Program-made: the position numbers and the translations under genes
Assembly: GCA_029834535.1 (NCBI GenBank)
Contig: JAQMWT010000187.1
Coordinates: 1 to 20,217 of the forward strand
From: Chrysophaeum taylorii
Taxonomy: Eukaryota > Sar > Pelagophyceae > Pelagomonadales > Pelagomonadaceae
DNA: 20,217 bases
Direction of reading: 5' to 3'
In this document: one piece after another, positions 9,886 to 19,250 of the stretch
How the letters are laid out: every line of letters begins with the position of its first letter
Numbering within the stretch: the stretch's first letter is position 1
Notes under the pieces: generated by a model
The model's input: the letters and a program-made list of their open reading frames with translations, nothing else
What the model was told of the DNA's origin: nothing
Databases searched by the model: none

Positions 9886-10386
9886 CCTTCTACATCGTAT
9901 GTGGAAGCAATATCAGATGCCACTTTGGATTCTCTGTGGGGAGACTCAGATTCGGAGACCGACGAACCCATGCCGCAGGTTCCAGTGTCCCCCCATTCGT
10001 CAATGTGCATGTCTTGCGGGGCAGTTCACGATGATGACGGTAGACCTTTTGAGTTGACGTCGGGGACGACGTCTTTTCCTACGCCCCCCCCGAGACCGTT
10101 TTAGCTGATACCGTTTTAGCCGATGTTGAGACCGTTTCGATGTTTTAGCGATACAGTTTTGGTCGCAGCAGAGCAGACCACAGCGGCGCAGATGGAGGAG
10201 AAGTTGACGGGAATGTCCGATTTGATGGACGAGAAACGACGATTGCCAGAAGAGATAAAGGAGGAAATATATGTGCCTCCGTTTGAGAAGTGTCAGAATT
10301 TGTTGTCAGCGAAACTGGGGAATGAGGAAGCAGCCGAAGCGGCGAGCGCCAATGTATATTCATAGGCGAGATGTGGAACGCCAGAT
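9886..10386 (+). pseudogene. Gag-Pol spacer coding region, unknown domain
   Basis: This region is in the same frame as gag and as the protease, and is interrupted by TAG at 9883-9885 and 10363-10365. TAGs at 10102 and 10117 lie in a locally shifted segment: between the C8 run at ~10084-10091 and the TTTT at ~10143-10146 another frame reads ETVLADTVLADVETVSMF, which fits better than the nominal one. The encoded protein is acidic, with a CMSC pair near 10012 and a Glu/Lys-rich helical stretch from ~10190 to 10345. I recognise no domain. It may be the N-terminal part of Pol. Confidence 0.5.
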
Positions 10387-10950
10387 ATGGCATCGGTGAC
10401 GATGCAGATGCCGGGCGATGCGAAACCGGAGATACGATGTCATCACACTGCACTTTCGCCGAGCGATGGGGAAAAGATCGAGCAAGACCTCGTCACCATC
10501 GGTTGTTTGGACCCTGGTACACTTACGTTTATAAATGGTCATATTTATAGACGACGAGACGGGCCGAAGTTCGCAACGACTTTAGGCGTGGATGGAATGG
10601 CTGATGTCTCCTATATTTGTCGTGGGATGGTCGAAAAACTGGCAAAGGATAGCATCATCCTTGACCGGGGCGATCTTCCAGTCGAGCGCACCCTGTACGG
10701 GTCAGGATTGAACAAGACGACTATCCACAAATGGGTCGCATTGCGGATTGCGCTTGCGGACGACGTGGCCGTTCCAGTTGTTGCTATTGTGGCCGATACT
10801 AATCATCTATTTTTGCTGGGAGCGCGCGATATTCGGGTGTTGGGAGCCATAGTGGACTACCCGCGAAATCGCATTGCGTTTCTCCGCACACAAGTCGCTT
10901 ATGGGCGCAAGAAGTTAAAGGTGCAGGATCGACGAGTCGATTCTCCGATT
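10387..10950 (+). pseudogene. pol: Retropepsin-like aspartic protease domain of gypsy Pol
   Basis: Within the 648-codon frame that starts at 10387, residues ~60-170 have retropepsin architecture. The catalytic loop is TLGVDGMADVSYI (Asp69), a mid-domain strand precedes PVVAIVADT, and the C-terminal LLGARDIRVLGAIVDY (~143-158) matches the family's I/L-L-G-x-D motif followed by a hydrophobic strand. The usual triad D-T/S-G is here D-G-M, so the Thr/Ser and Gly positions are altered while Asp and the following A-D-V-S are kept. That may mean an inactive or unusual protease. Its role would be polyprotein maturation inside virus-like particles. The segment from ~10950 to 11700 is a poorly conserved linker without recognised motifs. 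Confidence 0.65.
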
Positions 10951-11739
10951 TTGACGTTCAGAACAACTTATGACGAGCGCAATCCCGTGGTAGTTCAGGT
11001 TTATGGGCAACAGCACCATGCGATGCAAAAGAGCCTGAGCACAGTTGAGAGCCGAGTCTACGCTCGCTTGTGCAAGATTAAAGACCTCCAGCGTCCACCG
11101 CCGAAACGAGCGGGAGCTTCGACGACTTGGGGAGTCCCTCCAGTTACGCCTTCTCAAAGTTCGAACAGCGATGCCTATGAAGTGATAGCCTATGCTGCGC
11201 GCACGATGAAGGTCGAGCCTGGGCGCACCTACTGCGTGCCAGTCGCTCTTTCAGAGCCCATGGAAACCGGGCAAGTTTTCGTTGCTACGTCTTCTGGGTA
11301 CGAGCAACTCGGGGTAGTCGATGGAATGTGTTCTTCTCCTGAGGATCATGATAAGTTCGCAGCTCGAGTGGCGATATCCTCTACCCAGGATGTGCCGACC
11401 GTGATTACTCAAGGTGAAGTCCTTGCTTTGGGCGATATTGTTCGTTTTGATGACGAGCTGAATGCTGAGACGGTCGACGATTTAACGAAGGATGGTGAAG
11501 CCGAATCTAACAAGGCTAACCTATCATTCACTGTTTCGGTCGCAAGCCATCTGACTCAAGGCGATGCGGCTCCCGAACCGATGCTTTTGAGCTCGGTGCA
11601 GAAGGCGTCTCCTTCTGCCGATAAGAAGAAGAATTCTCGTCAAGAATCGCTCGGTAACGACGATTTCGACCGACGAACTGACGAGGAGGAAAAGAAATGC
11701 CGAGAAGTTACAGAAGGCGAGATTCGCCGAAGGTTTGAA

Positions 11740-12620
11740 AAGGTCCACTGGGTGCCGATCACGTATCGCAAGGTTGTGATGCTCTTTAGCGGCGCCGGAG
11801 GAAGTACTTTAGGACTGCAACGAGCGAACGAGTTGTGCGGGACGTCGTTTCGAGTCGTCCTTGCTCTTGACTCTTCAACAGCTGCCAACAAGGTTCATCA
11901 GAAGAATTTTCCGAAGATACCTGTGGTTCAGCACACGCTCTGCGGACGATATGACTCGACCCTCCGATTGATCAAGGCTTATTTGCCTGAAGCGGAATGG
12001 TCATCGTCGATGTGTATAGCGTCTCCACCCTGCGTTCATTCAGCACTCTGCAACTTGACATCCAGAGATGTTGGCAGGGGTGTTACGGCCACTAATTGGA
12101 CGATGAAGCTGTGCAAAATGGCTGGCTTCATGATGTGGCTGATTGAACAGGAGGCGTCCATTATTTCTTATATAGCGCGCTTACACCCTTACGTGTACGT
12201 CGTCAATTTTCATGATATCACGCCCACTCTGATGAGCTCTCGCGTGCGATTGTTGGTTTCCAGTCACCCACTGCACTTGCAAGAGGCTCCGAAGACATGT
12301 GTGAACATGCAACAAAATTTGCTGCAGCTTTAGGTTATGCTCATGAACGCCACCTGCTCCAGCTGAATAATCTCGGCTCGTCCCGAGAAGCAACAGATAC
12401 GGCTTACACCGTTACGCGAGTTCCTCTTCGTTTGGGACCGCATCGCTCGGACACTCAGCCTTTGACTCTCGAGATGACGGCCGAGTTGCTCACGATGCCG
12501 GTGGACCATGATTGGGCTAGCTTGTCTAAGACAGATTCGTTCAAACATTTAGCGTCTGTCGTCCCTCCAGACACTCTTGCGATTTTAGCAGTCGATCTGC
12601 ACAACTCCGTGACCAGAGGT
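11740..12620 (+). pseudogene. C5-cytosine DNA methyltransferase domain in gypsy Pol
   Basis: This domain would transfer a methyl group from S-adenosylmethionine to cytosine C5. Motif I is MLFSGAGGSTLGLQ (11779-11820). Motif II-like is VVLALDSSTAANKVHQKNFP. Motif IV is ASPPC, with the catalytic Cys at 12031-12033. Motif VI appears as WLIEQE: Glu (12145-12147) is kept but the usual ENV is EQE. Motif VIII ends in SSRVRLL (Arg at 12241 and 12247). After a single-base shift near 12250 the next frame continues with IVGF, a short target-recognition region, motif IX PLTLEMTAELLTMP, and motif X LASVVPPDTLAILAVDL, ending ~12605. It is fused in frame downstream of the protease and upstream of RT. The frameshift makes this copy nonfunctional unless frameshifting occurs. 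A host gene is unlikely because it lies inside one Pol frame. Confidence 0.88.
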
Positions 12621-14200
12621 TTCCGCCAAAGTGGCGAAGTCCTGCCGACCGCGTTGAGCCCGACAGATCGATCCTTTGAGCAGTATTTGCGAATCTCCGA
12701 CACCACCTTTCGTCACGTACAGATTCCGCTGTTAAATACGCGTACTCGTGTCGTTAAGTGGGTGTCAAAAGATGATCTCCAGGATCCCACTAAATGGGAA
12801 CCGCCAGAAGTCCCTATGCTTCCGCTTCCAACAGATGCGCCGGGGACGGCTCATGCTTTTCTGCTGGGCACCCCCGACAATCAAAAGTGGACGTTCCGCC
12901 GGATCCTGAACCTGAACAGGAGCCGAAAGTAAGGAGCGAGCCGAATGTGCGCGTCAAAGGTGAAAAGATCAATAAGAGCCACCCTGAGGTGAGGTTCAAA
13001 TACGAAGAAAAGTTCGATGTGCCATGGAAGGATGCGCCGCGCGATGCGGACGGTGTACCGTTACCGCAGACTCCTGAGCACGTCAAGGACAATGAGGCGA
13101 TGAAAGTCGTAATTCCGACGAAGGAAGAAGTCGAAAAGGTTGTTCGAGAACTGGGAATTCCCGACAACCCGCATCTGGATGATGATGCGAAGATGATGTT
13201 GAGCCACTGCGTGCAATACGCGTGGGCTTTTTTTGATCCGATTATGAGACCCGTGGACTCGCCACCGGTTTCTCTACGATTTAAAGACGCAAACCCACGA
13301 CCGATCAAGATGACGCCTTATAGGTTGACGCCAGCAAAGCTCGAGTGTCTCAGAAAGCAGATCACTGAGTGGTGTCGCGATGGAGTCATCCGACCGGCGA
13401 ACTCTCCGTGGGGATTCCCTGTACTGATGCTGCCTAAGAAGGGAGCAGAGGCCGGGACGTCGAATGCTTTTCGTGCTGCAGTTGACTTGCGTCAGCTCAA
13501 TGATCAGCTGGTCAATGACAGTTGGCCGAATATTCGTCAAGATGATGCTTTGGCTTTTCTTGCCATGCGCCGTTGGCGGACGTGCATTGATATTCGATCG
13601 GGTTATCATAACCTACGTTTGGACGCCGGCGCTCAGGACGCCGTTACGATGGTTAGTCCACTTGGGGCCCGTAGTTTCTTGCGCTTGCCTCTGGGAGTAA
13701 AAACAGCCGGAGCTCTCTTTTGTAAGCAGATGGCTAGCGATTTGTCCACATGGATGTATAAGGACTTGGTCGCGTTTGTCGACGATATTATGATGGGATC
13801 GGATGAACTCCACCGACATTTACAAGTATTGATTGAAGTGTTGTGCCATTTAGTGCAGCGAGGATATAGTGGACGAACTTCGAAGTTCCATCTCCTCGAG
13901 GATGAAATCGAGTTTTTGGGACACATTTCGACTCCGGAAGGCTTGAAGCCGAATCCCAAGACGTTAGAAGCGTTGCAGCAGATGCCGATTCCCGGTACGT
14001 TGCCTAACACGTCCCCGAAGACCCAGATTCGATCTTTCATCGGCACGAGAAACTATTGCCGCCGATATGTGAAGAATTGTTCGAAGATTGTGGAGCCGCT
14101 GTGGAGAGATTTGACCCACTCCGGGTACATGGTAGAGACTGCGTGCAGTCTTAGGCGTGTACAGACCATTCCGCTTGTCACATGCTACTACACAAGGTAG
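12621..14200 (+). pseudogene. pol: Gypsy reverse transcriptase, truncated after thumb
   Basis: A linker follows the methyltransferase. Near 12880 the frame shifts again: one frame ends in TAA at 12930-12932, while the open RT frame continues to 14200. RT motifs, numbered from the first start in that frame (12794), are: RLTPAKLECL...WCRDGVIRPANSPWGFPVLMLPKK (~177-216); VDLRQLN (230-236); CIDIRSGYHNL with catalytic Asp266; SPLGARSFLRLPLG (288-301); AFVDDIMM with FVDD at 328-331; and FLGHI near 374-378. The connection segment IRSFIGTRNYCRRYVKNCSKIVEPL follows. After DLTHSG (~14130) similarity ends; the last ~25 codons are probably foreign sequence. RNase H and integrase are absent. The RT copies element RNA into cDNA. 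The catalytic Asp residues are intact, but the reading frame from gag is not. Confidence 0.9.
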
Positions 14201-14532
14201 GGATTTGGGCCCTAACTCCTTAAGGACATTAGGTCCCATAGAAGCGCTTACACTGACAACGGGGAACGAAGTCTCTGTTAATTAAACAGAAAACCCCGTA
14301 CCCGACGGTACGCACCTGGAGGCCTACTCCATGTTGGAAAAGAGCTTCAGACTGGGTTCTTCATATTCATGAAATAAAAAGGGCGGAAGGGTAAGGAAGG
14401 AAAGAAATCGGGAAAGCCGTATTACGGAGAGAAAACCCTCGTGTAGAGATAGGTGTGAAAATGTTCCAGTGTCGCACACATAACAGTGTAGCTCTCTGGA
14501 CCCCCTCAACGTGTGGAAACGGTTTATGCATT
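14201..14532. other. Gene-free junction between gypsy and copia blocks
   Basis: No gene is supported. The junction between plus-strand gypsy coding and the minus-strand copia block falls here or just before. If the copia element ends here its 3' LTR should occupy part of this stretch. On the minus strand a purine-rich GAGGGGG tract occurs near 14503-14509, which might be a remnant polypurine tract. A 6-bp hairpin, TCTGTT/AACAGA, lies at 14274-14290. Neither is diagnostic. Confidence 0.3.
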
Positions 14533-16219
14533 TCAGACGTTCTTGAGGCGGAACTTGTGCAATATACATGAAAACAGTGGACAATGGAACAAACAACAAC
14601 AGAACAGGACAAATACAGCAGAGGACGGGATTATGGTGTCCTGATCCATCTGAAGACTTGACAAGATGTTGTCTAATAGAGACACATGCTTGATGTTCTC
14701 AATCACTTGAGTGTTTAGATTTTCGTAAGTCTCTTGCATCTGTGTGAGAGATGTTAATGCAAGCGATAGTTGTTGATCTCGCGCCATCAATGGCTGTTCG
14801 GTATTAGTGAGACGTTAGGATAAAGACCGAACGTCTTCTTTTAATTGATGTAAAGATTCAGCCATATTGTCGTTAGCTTTATCTGGCGTGGGTTCGGCGG
14901 GTGGATTGTCGATCGGCGCTGGTGAAACATCTTCAGAAGAAGCATAATCTGAAAAGACATCAATTATGTCCGAAGGGTAGCCAACCTGGATTAGCACATT
15001 TTTAAAGGCAGTTTGCTGTACAGGTGATAGTTGACGAACATAATTAAGCATTGGCGGTAACGTCTCGGAGGAGATTGCGTTAAATTGGTGGGAAACATCA
15101 TTAACGAAGCGTTCGACAAGCACGTTAAGTAGCTCATCCGGGTTGGTTACTACACATGCTTTATCTTCAACAGAATGTAACAAAGACCAAGCTGCTACAA
15201 GAATCTCCAGATTTACACTTGAGATAAAGGGCAGCGGAAGTAAAAGCATGGTGCTATCGTCAAGGTTAACAATGATTTTAGAGGCATCAACTTCAAGGGA
15301 TGTCGCAGTCTGCATGATTGCCTCTTTGAGCTGCTTATTAATAGCAACTGACTTTCCAAGGCGGAGGATTATAGCTCTAGTGTGAGCAGCCGGATCATTA
15401 AAACAAGACAGTTGGAATGGCTGCTGGCTGTTGCGAATTAAGGCTATCCCATGGTTGTGGCCGATCGCACAGCGCACAAATCAACAAAAAGAAAGGGCGC
15501 GGTACGTCAAAGCAGTGGGGTGCGTGTTGCTCAGACGCGAGATGATCCTCCATAATTTGGCGAATCCTGTCAGTTTTAAGTTCATCTTCCTTACAGATGA
15601 TGAGCACGACTGGTGTGCCCGGCATATCAGTTTTATTGTAGCACTTTGTACACGTCACATGTACTTTGACAACCCCTTTAATGGGTGGGAAGCGATGAAG
15701 ACGTATTCCCTCGTTAGGAGATATAGCGGGGGCGTTTCGAATACGCTTATTTTTGACACACAGCAATGAACTGAGATATTGTACATTATCTACAAACTCT
15801 GTCTGTTGTGCTTCCGTAAGCAGCTGCTGCAAAGACTTAAGCCAGCACTGGGGGTCCTTGTGTTGCGGAATAAGAAAGTTGGGTGGCGATGAACCAAGAG
15901 CAGTAACGTTCCCGGACATCATCGCTAATATGTCAAACTTAGCGTGTTTGAGCAGAAAATACTCGGAATTTGCTGCTTGCGATTTAGACTGTTGTTGGGC
16001 AGTTGCCTTGGGCGCCTTGGGCGTCACGGGCGTATATTGATGTCCTTGCGCCACCGACAACTAGGTTTGATGTTTCCGATTAGGGGAACTAGTCGGTGCA
16101 ACGCTTGGAGTTAGAGCATTAAAAGGTGGAGACAGTGACAGTACACCACCACCGCGACCACGGTTCAGGGTAGAGTGGCGTCGGCTCGCAGCATCTTTGT
16201 TTTTAGTGGGATTCATCAT
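14533..16219 (-). pseudogene. Unrecognised coiled-coil protein downstream of copia pol, broken
   Basis: The frame begins at ATG 16219 (or 16216) and ends in TGA at 14535-14533, about 530 residues once three breaks are allowed for. The breaks are TAG at 16063-16061, a frameshift near 15418-15431 where a 7-bp near-duplication (tggctgc, tggctgt) explains the shift, and TAA at 14817-14815 inside a continuing heptad pattern. The N-terminus is basic (SRRHSTLNRGRGGG). The middle has scattered Cys pairs (CTKC, CALC) and mixed alpha/beta composition. The last third is a helical coiled coil (ESLHQLKEDVRSLS, then LTSLTQMQETYENLN), followed by a hydrophobic Cys-rich stretch at 14625-14551 that could be a membrane anchor. 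I recognise no family. It lies 113 bp after copia pol in the same direction, so it may be an extra 3' ORF of that element, the Gag of a neighbouring one, or an unrelated gene. Confidence 0.6.
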
Positions 16220-16331
16220 GAGAGGAATCTCCACATCACATTTTATGTAGCATTTCACATTTTAGCAAGCCAGTATCCTGCGCATAGCAGGGTTAGTTTA
16301 AAGTCACTTCGGGCATAATGAAGGGTAATGA

Positions 16332-18349
16332 TTAACCATCTTGTTGAGCTATGGGTTGTTGTAAGCCGAGTAACACGCGAAATCTGCTGAAGAGCGGAGC
16401 TCCAAAGGGTTTGGTAAATCCATCGGCGATATTGTGGGTACCGGAAACATGATGTAGGCGTATTCGTTTTAACTGTACGTAGTCGCGTATACGGAACCAG
16501 CGTGTGCTGATAGCTTTAGCCTTAGTCGCGCTATCGGGGTTATTTGATATATGAATAACAGAGGCCGAATCTCCAAGTATAGGACTGTTACGTATGAACG
16601 ACATGTCCGATGGGAGGGGATTGTCGTGAGCATCATAATCTAGTCGCAGATCCCTGAAGGTTGGCGGAGATAGAAGTGGGGATTTATAACGAATGCCATT
16701 TCCGTTAGCAATTTGCGCAACCAAACCACATCATCGGCACACATATTAAGGGCGATAAGTTCACTCTCATGCGTAGAAGTAGCTGTAATAGGTTGTAGCT
16801 TAGACTTACAAGTGATGAGAGAACCAAACAAAAAGATAGCGCAACCGGTTGTAGATTTGCGGTCTTGTTCATAAGAGTGTGCATTATCGGCATCAACGAA
16901 TGCGACCAATGGATCAAAATTACCTGAATTAACTTGTTCTTTAGTGTAATCCAACATGGTGGCCATGTCAGTACGATTACCGACAAGAAGTCGAAGATGG
17001 TCCATTAGAGCGGAAGAGCCAGAGTAGTACCAGAGGCGAAGATTGCGATTTTCGCTCTTGCGCGAGTAGCGGAGCGTTCCTGTTGGTACTTGAACATGTA
17101 GAAATACTGGATTATGCATTCCTCGAGAGCAACGACTAAGGCTTTGGGATAAATCAGGGCGACAAGCTAATTGGACAAAAGTAAGTTTGCCGAGTAAGGT
17201 AGAGAAGGTATGAAGAATAAACTTGTCCATATCAGAAGATGGCTCTCCAGTTTTATACGTGGTTGATGGTGACATCGGTGTAGAAGTGGGACGTAACTGC
17301 ATTAAAATGGGGTACTCTTCGAACAATGCGTCAAGTTTAGCCTGACAATCCAGTGATATAGAGCCATCTGTTTTACGCGTTATGCGCATGCCTAGGAGAG
17401 TATGGACTTCCTCGAAGGTGTCGACTGAGTATTCCTTTTTCAGGGCTTGCTGGAGCTCACGACGTAGAGTTTCCGAAGTACAAGTAATGACGACGTCGTC
17501 TACTGAGAGCGTGCAAATTCGAAATGTAGCGTCAGCTTGGACTTTAGCGTAAATGCATCTGTCTGTTCGAAATCGTGTGTAGCCTAATGAATCAAAGAAG
17601 CTGTTTATGGTTTGATTCCAAAGGGCAGGGCTCTGACGCAATCTATAGAGAGATTTAAGTAGCTTTGGAAGACGGCGGCCTTGGTATTTAGTATCTTCGG
17701 GATCGAGAAGGTAAATGCCTTTTGGCAGTTTAACATAGACATGCGAATCGATGGGAGCTTGAACAAAAGCGTTGGGGACGTCGACATGATAGACGGGAAG
17801 TCGCAGATGAGCTGCTAGCGCCAAAACACAACGGATGCCGGTAAGCTGCGCCATAGGGCTGAATGTGTTGAAGAAATCGGTGCCCAGAGAGGCTAAGAAT
17901 CCTCGTAGTACCAGGCGTGCTTTATGTTTAATGTACTGACCAGCAGCGTTGGTTTTTATACATAGGACGAGACGGGTATCAATAGGCTTCGAGTTGACCA
18001 TTGGCAGCGCTAGTTTAAAGCAGCCAAACTCAACAATGTCAAAAATCTCATTGGAGATGGCAGCAACATAAGCTTTGCGATCAGCGTCTGAGTGACCTTT
18101 GAGGCAGGTCAACTCATATTCATCAATTTTGATATCTTTGGCTTGAATCTTGTATTCGTCCGAACCAACCGTGCTGGGGTCATGAGTCGTCGTCAGATAA
18201 GTAATTGCGTAGGAAGCGACATTATCGAGCAGATGATCGTGATCGGGATCTTCGATGAGTTGAACGACTAGTAGAGGAGCATCACCAAGGTGGGCTTCGA
18301 TGTAATGCGATTGCACGGTGATATAGTCTTCGATGGCGGAGAGATGAGG
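16332..18349 (-). pseudogene. pol: Copia Pol: reverse transcriptase and RNase H
   Basis: The main frame is open from 18349 to 16640, directly after an in-frame TAA at 18352-18350. Numbering from 18316, RT motifs are: DTRLVLCIKTNAAGQYIKHK then ARLVLRGF (113-140); FSPMAQLTGIRCVLALAA (152-169); HVDVPNAFVQAPID with catalytic Asp179; LYRLRQSPALW (223-233); and CTLSVDDVVI at 268-277, where the usual Tyr of YVDD is Ser. LLGMRI and LLGKLTFVQLACRPDLS follow. RNase H has FVDADNAHS (473-481), RKSTTG (486-491) and STHESELIAL (514-523). Near 16700 the frame shifts; the last RNase H part (HISNNPDSATKAKAIS, HVSGTHNIADGFTKPFG) is in the frame ending with TAA at 16334-16332. Catalytic acidic residues are present, but the frameshift and upstream TAA break the polyprotein. 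Confidence 0.92.
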
Positions 18350-19250
18350 TTAGGAAGCACCATAAGAAGCGTCATTATGATCCAAAATGGAGTGGGGCGT
18401 GAACAAAGCATAAGCATATTGAGAGGGAGGAACTTGAAAGGCGTGAGCATGTTCAGAAATTAAATGAACGAGAGAGCTCGAGGAAGGTGAAAGTCTGCAA
18501 GGTTGACGTCGTCGTAGAGTGAACATGAGGAGCATCAGGCGATGGGTGGCTATGGCTCCTATGACACATAACAGAAGAGGACTGTGAAATCGCTTGGTGC
18601 ACAATGGTGATGAAGGGATGGTGTAAATTACCCCTGGAGGTATAGCCGTCCAGTGGATGCCATGAGCGATAAGAAGGATGAGGGTGGGGTCGCAGAATGT
18701 TATGTACTGCTTGTGAGAGGTCATACTTGAAGTCGGCAAGCGTACCACCGGCTTGTTTATAAGCGGCAACAGTAGGCAAAGCAGCAATACGAGTAAGAAC
18801 ATCCTTGAGATTGGTTTTGCGGACGGGCTGATGGTGATGAGGACCACGGTTGAGACAGAGGACATCCTGGGAATAGAGAGACCGATAATATGGTAAAAGT
18901 GGCAGGTGTCGGGAGACACCTCGGAGATGTCAGTGTGGTGGCGGAAGTAGCGGGCGCAGGCGCAGCTGGGGAGCAAATGGGAGCGGGACAAGGAGCATGG
19001 AGATGAGAAGAAGTCCCCCTCTCATGGTCAGTGTCAGTAGCATAGCATTCCCCATCTGCGCCGCATCAGTGGGGGTGCTGTGAACAGAGAAGGGAATGTC
19101 GGGTGAAGGTGCGGGCGGTGGATGTTGTTCATAATCAGGAGGAGATTTAGAAGTAAGGTGAGGAAAGTCAGTTTAGAGGAACACGGACTTGGCCGTTTTC
19201 AGGATTAAGGACAACATCGGCTTAAAAGGATTTAACTAGCTTAAACTTAA
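18350..19250 (-). pseudogene. Decayed integrase-RT linker of copia Pol
   Basis: Coding-like stretches alternate between frames on the minus strand. They include VRKTNLKDVLTRIAALPTVAAYKQAGG (split here as VRKTNLKDVLTRIAAL and PTVAAYKQAGG, ~18820-18745), DLSQAVHNILRPH, a Pro/Ser-rich run, and SQYAYALFTPHSILDHNDASYGAS, which ends in TAA at 18352-18350 and continues in the same frame into RT. Pro/Ser/His-rich low conservation is usual for the copia integrase C-terminus and the linker to RT. At least two frameshifts are needed. Around 19170-19300 another fragment reads VVLNPENGQVRVPL in one frame; I cannot place it. Confidence 0.5.

Larger units (their letters stand above)
7490..14150 (+). mobile_element. 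Ty3/gypsy retrotransposon carrying a DNA methyltransferase, 3'-truncated
   Basis: The order on the plus strand is Gag (7655-9885), a spacer, aspartic protease (about 10.5-10.9 kb), C5-cytosine methyltransferase (about 11.74-12.62 kb) and reverse transcriptase (about 12.88-14.13 kb). RNase H, integrase and a 3' LTR are missing. Both outer limits are approximate. PR before RT and the RT motif style place it in Ty3/gypsy. The copy has at least five frameshift zones and two in-frame TAG codons, so it is not autonomous as it stands. A copia element in the opposite orientation begins just downstream and may have interrupted it. Confidence 0.8.
14533..19250 (-). mobile_element. Ty1/copia retrotransposon, degenerate
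   Basis: On the minus strand the order is: a decayed region that should correspond to the integrase-RT linker (19250-18350), RT and RNase H (18349-16332), then an additional ORF (16219-14533). RT before RNase H with copia-type motifs identifies Ty1/copia. No protease or integrase core could be read in the upstream 1 kb, and no LTR pair was found; the 5' part may lie beyond the right edge or be lost. Inclusion of the additional ORF is tentative. Confidence 0.6.

Noticed and set aside
14274..14290. Hairpin TCTGTT-loop-AACAGA as a terminator
   Set aside because: The 6-bp stem is weak, and intrinsic terminators are not expected in this eukaryotic context.
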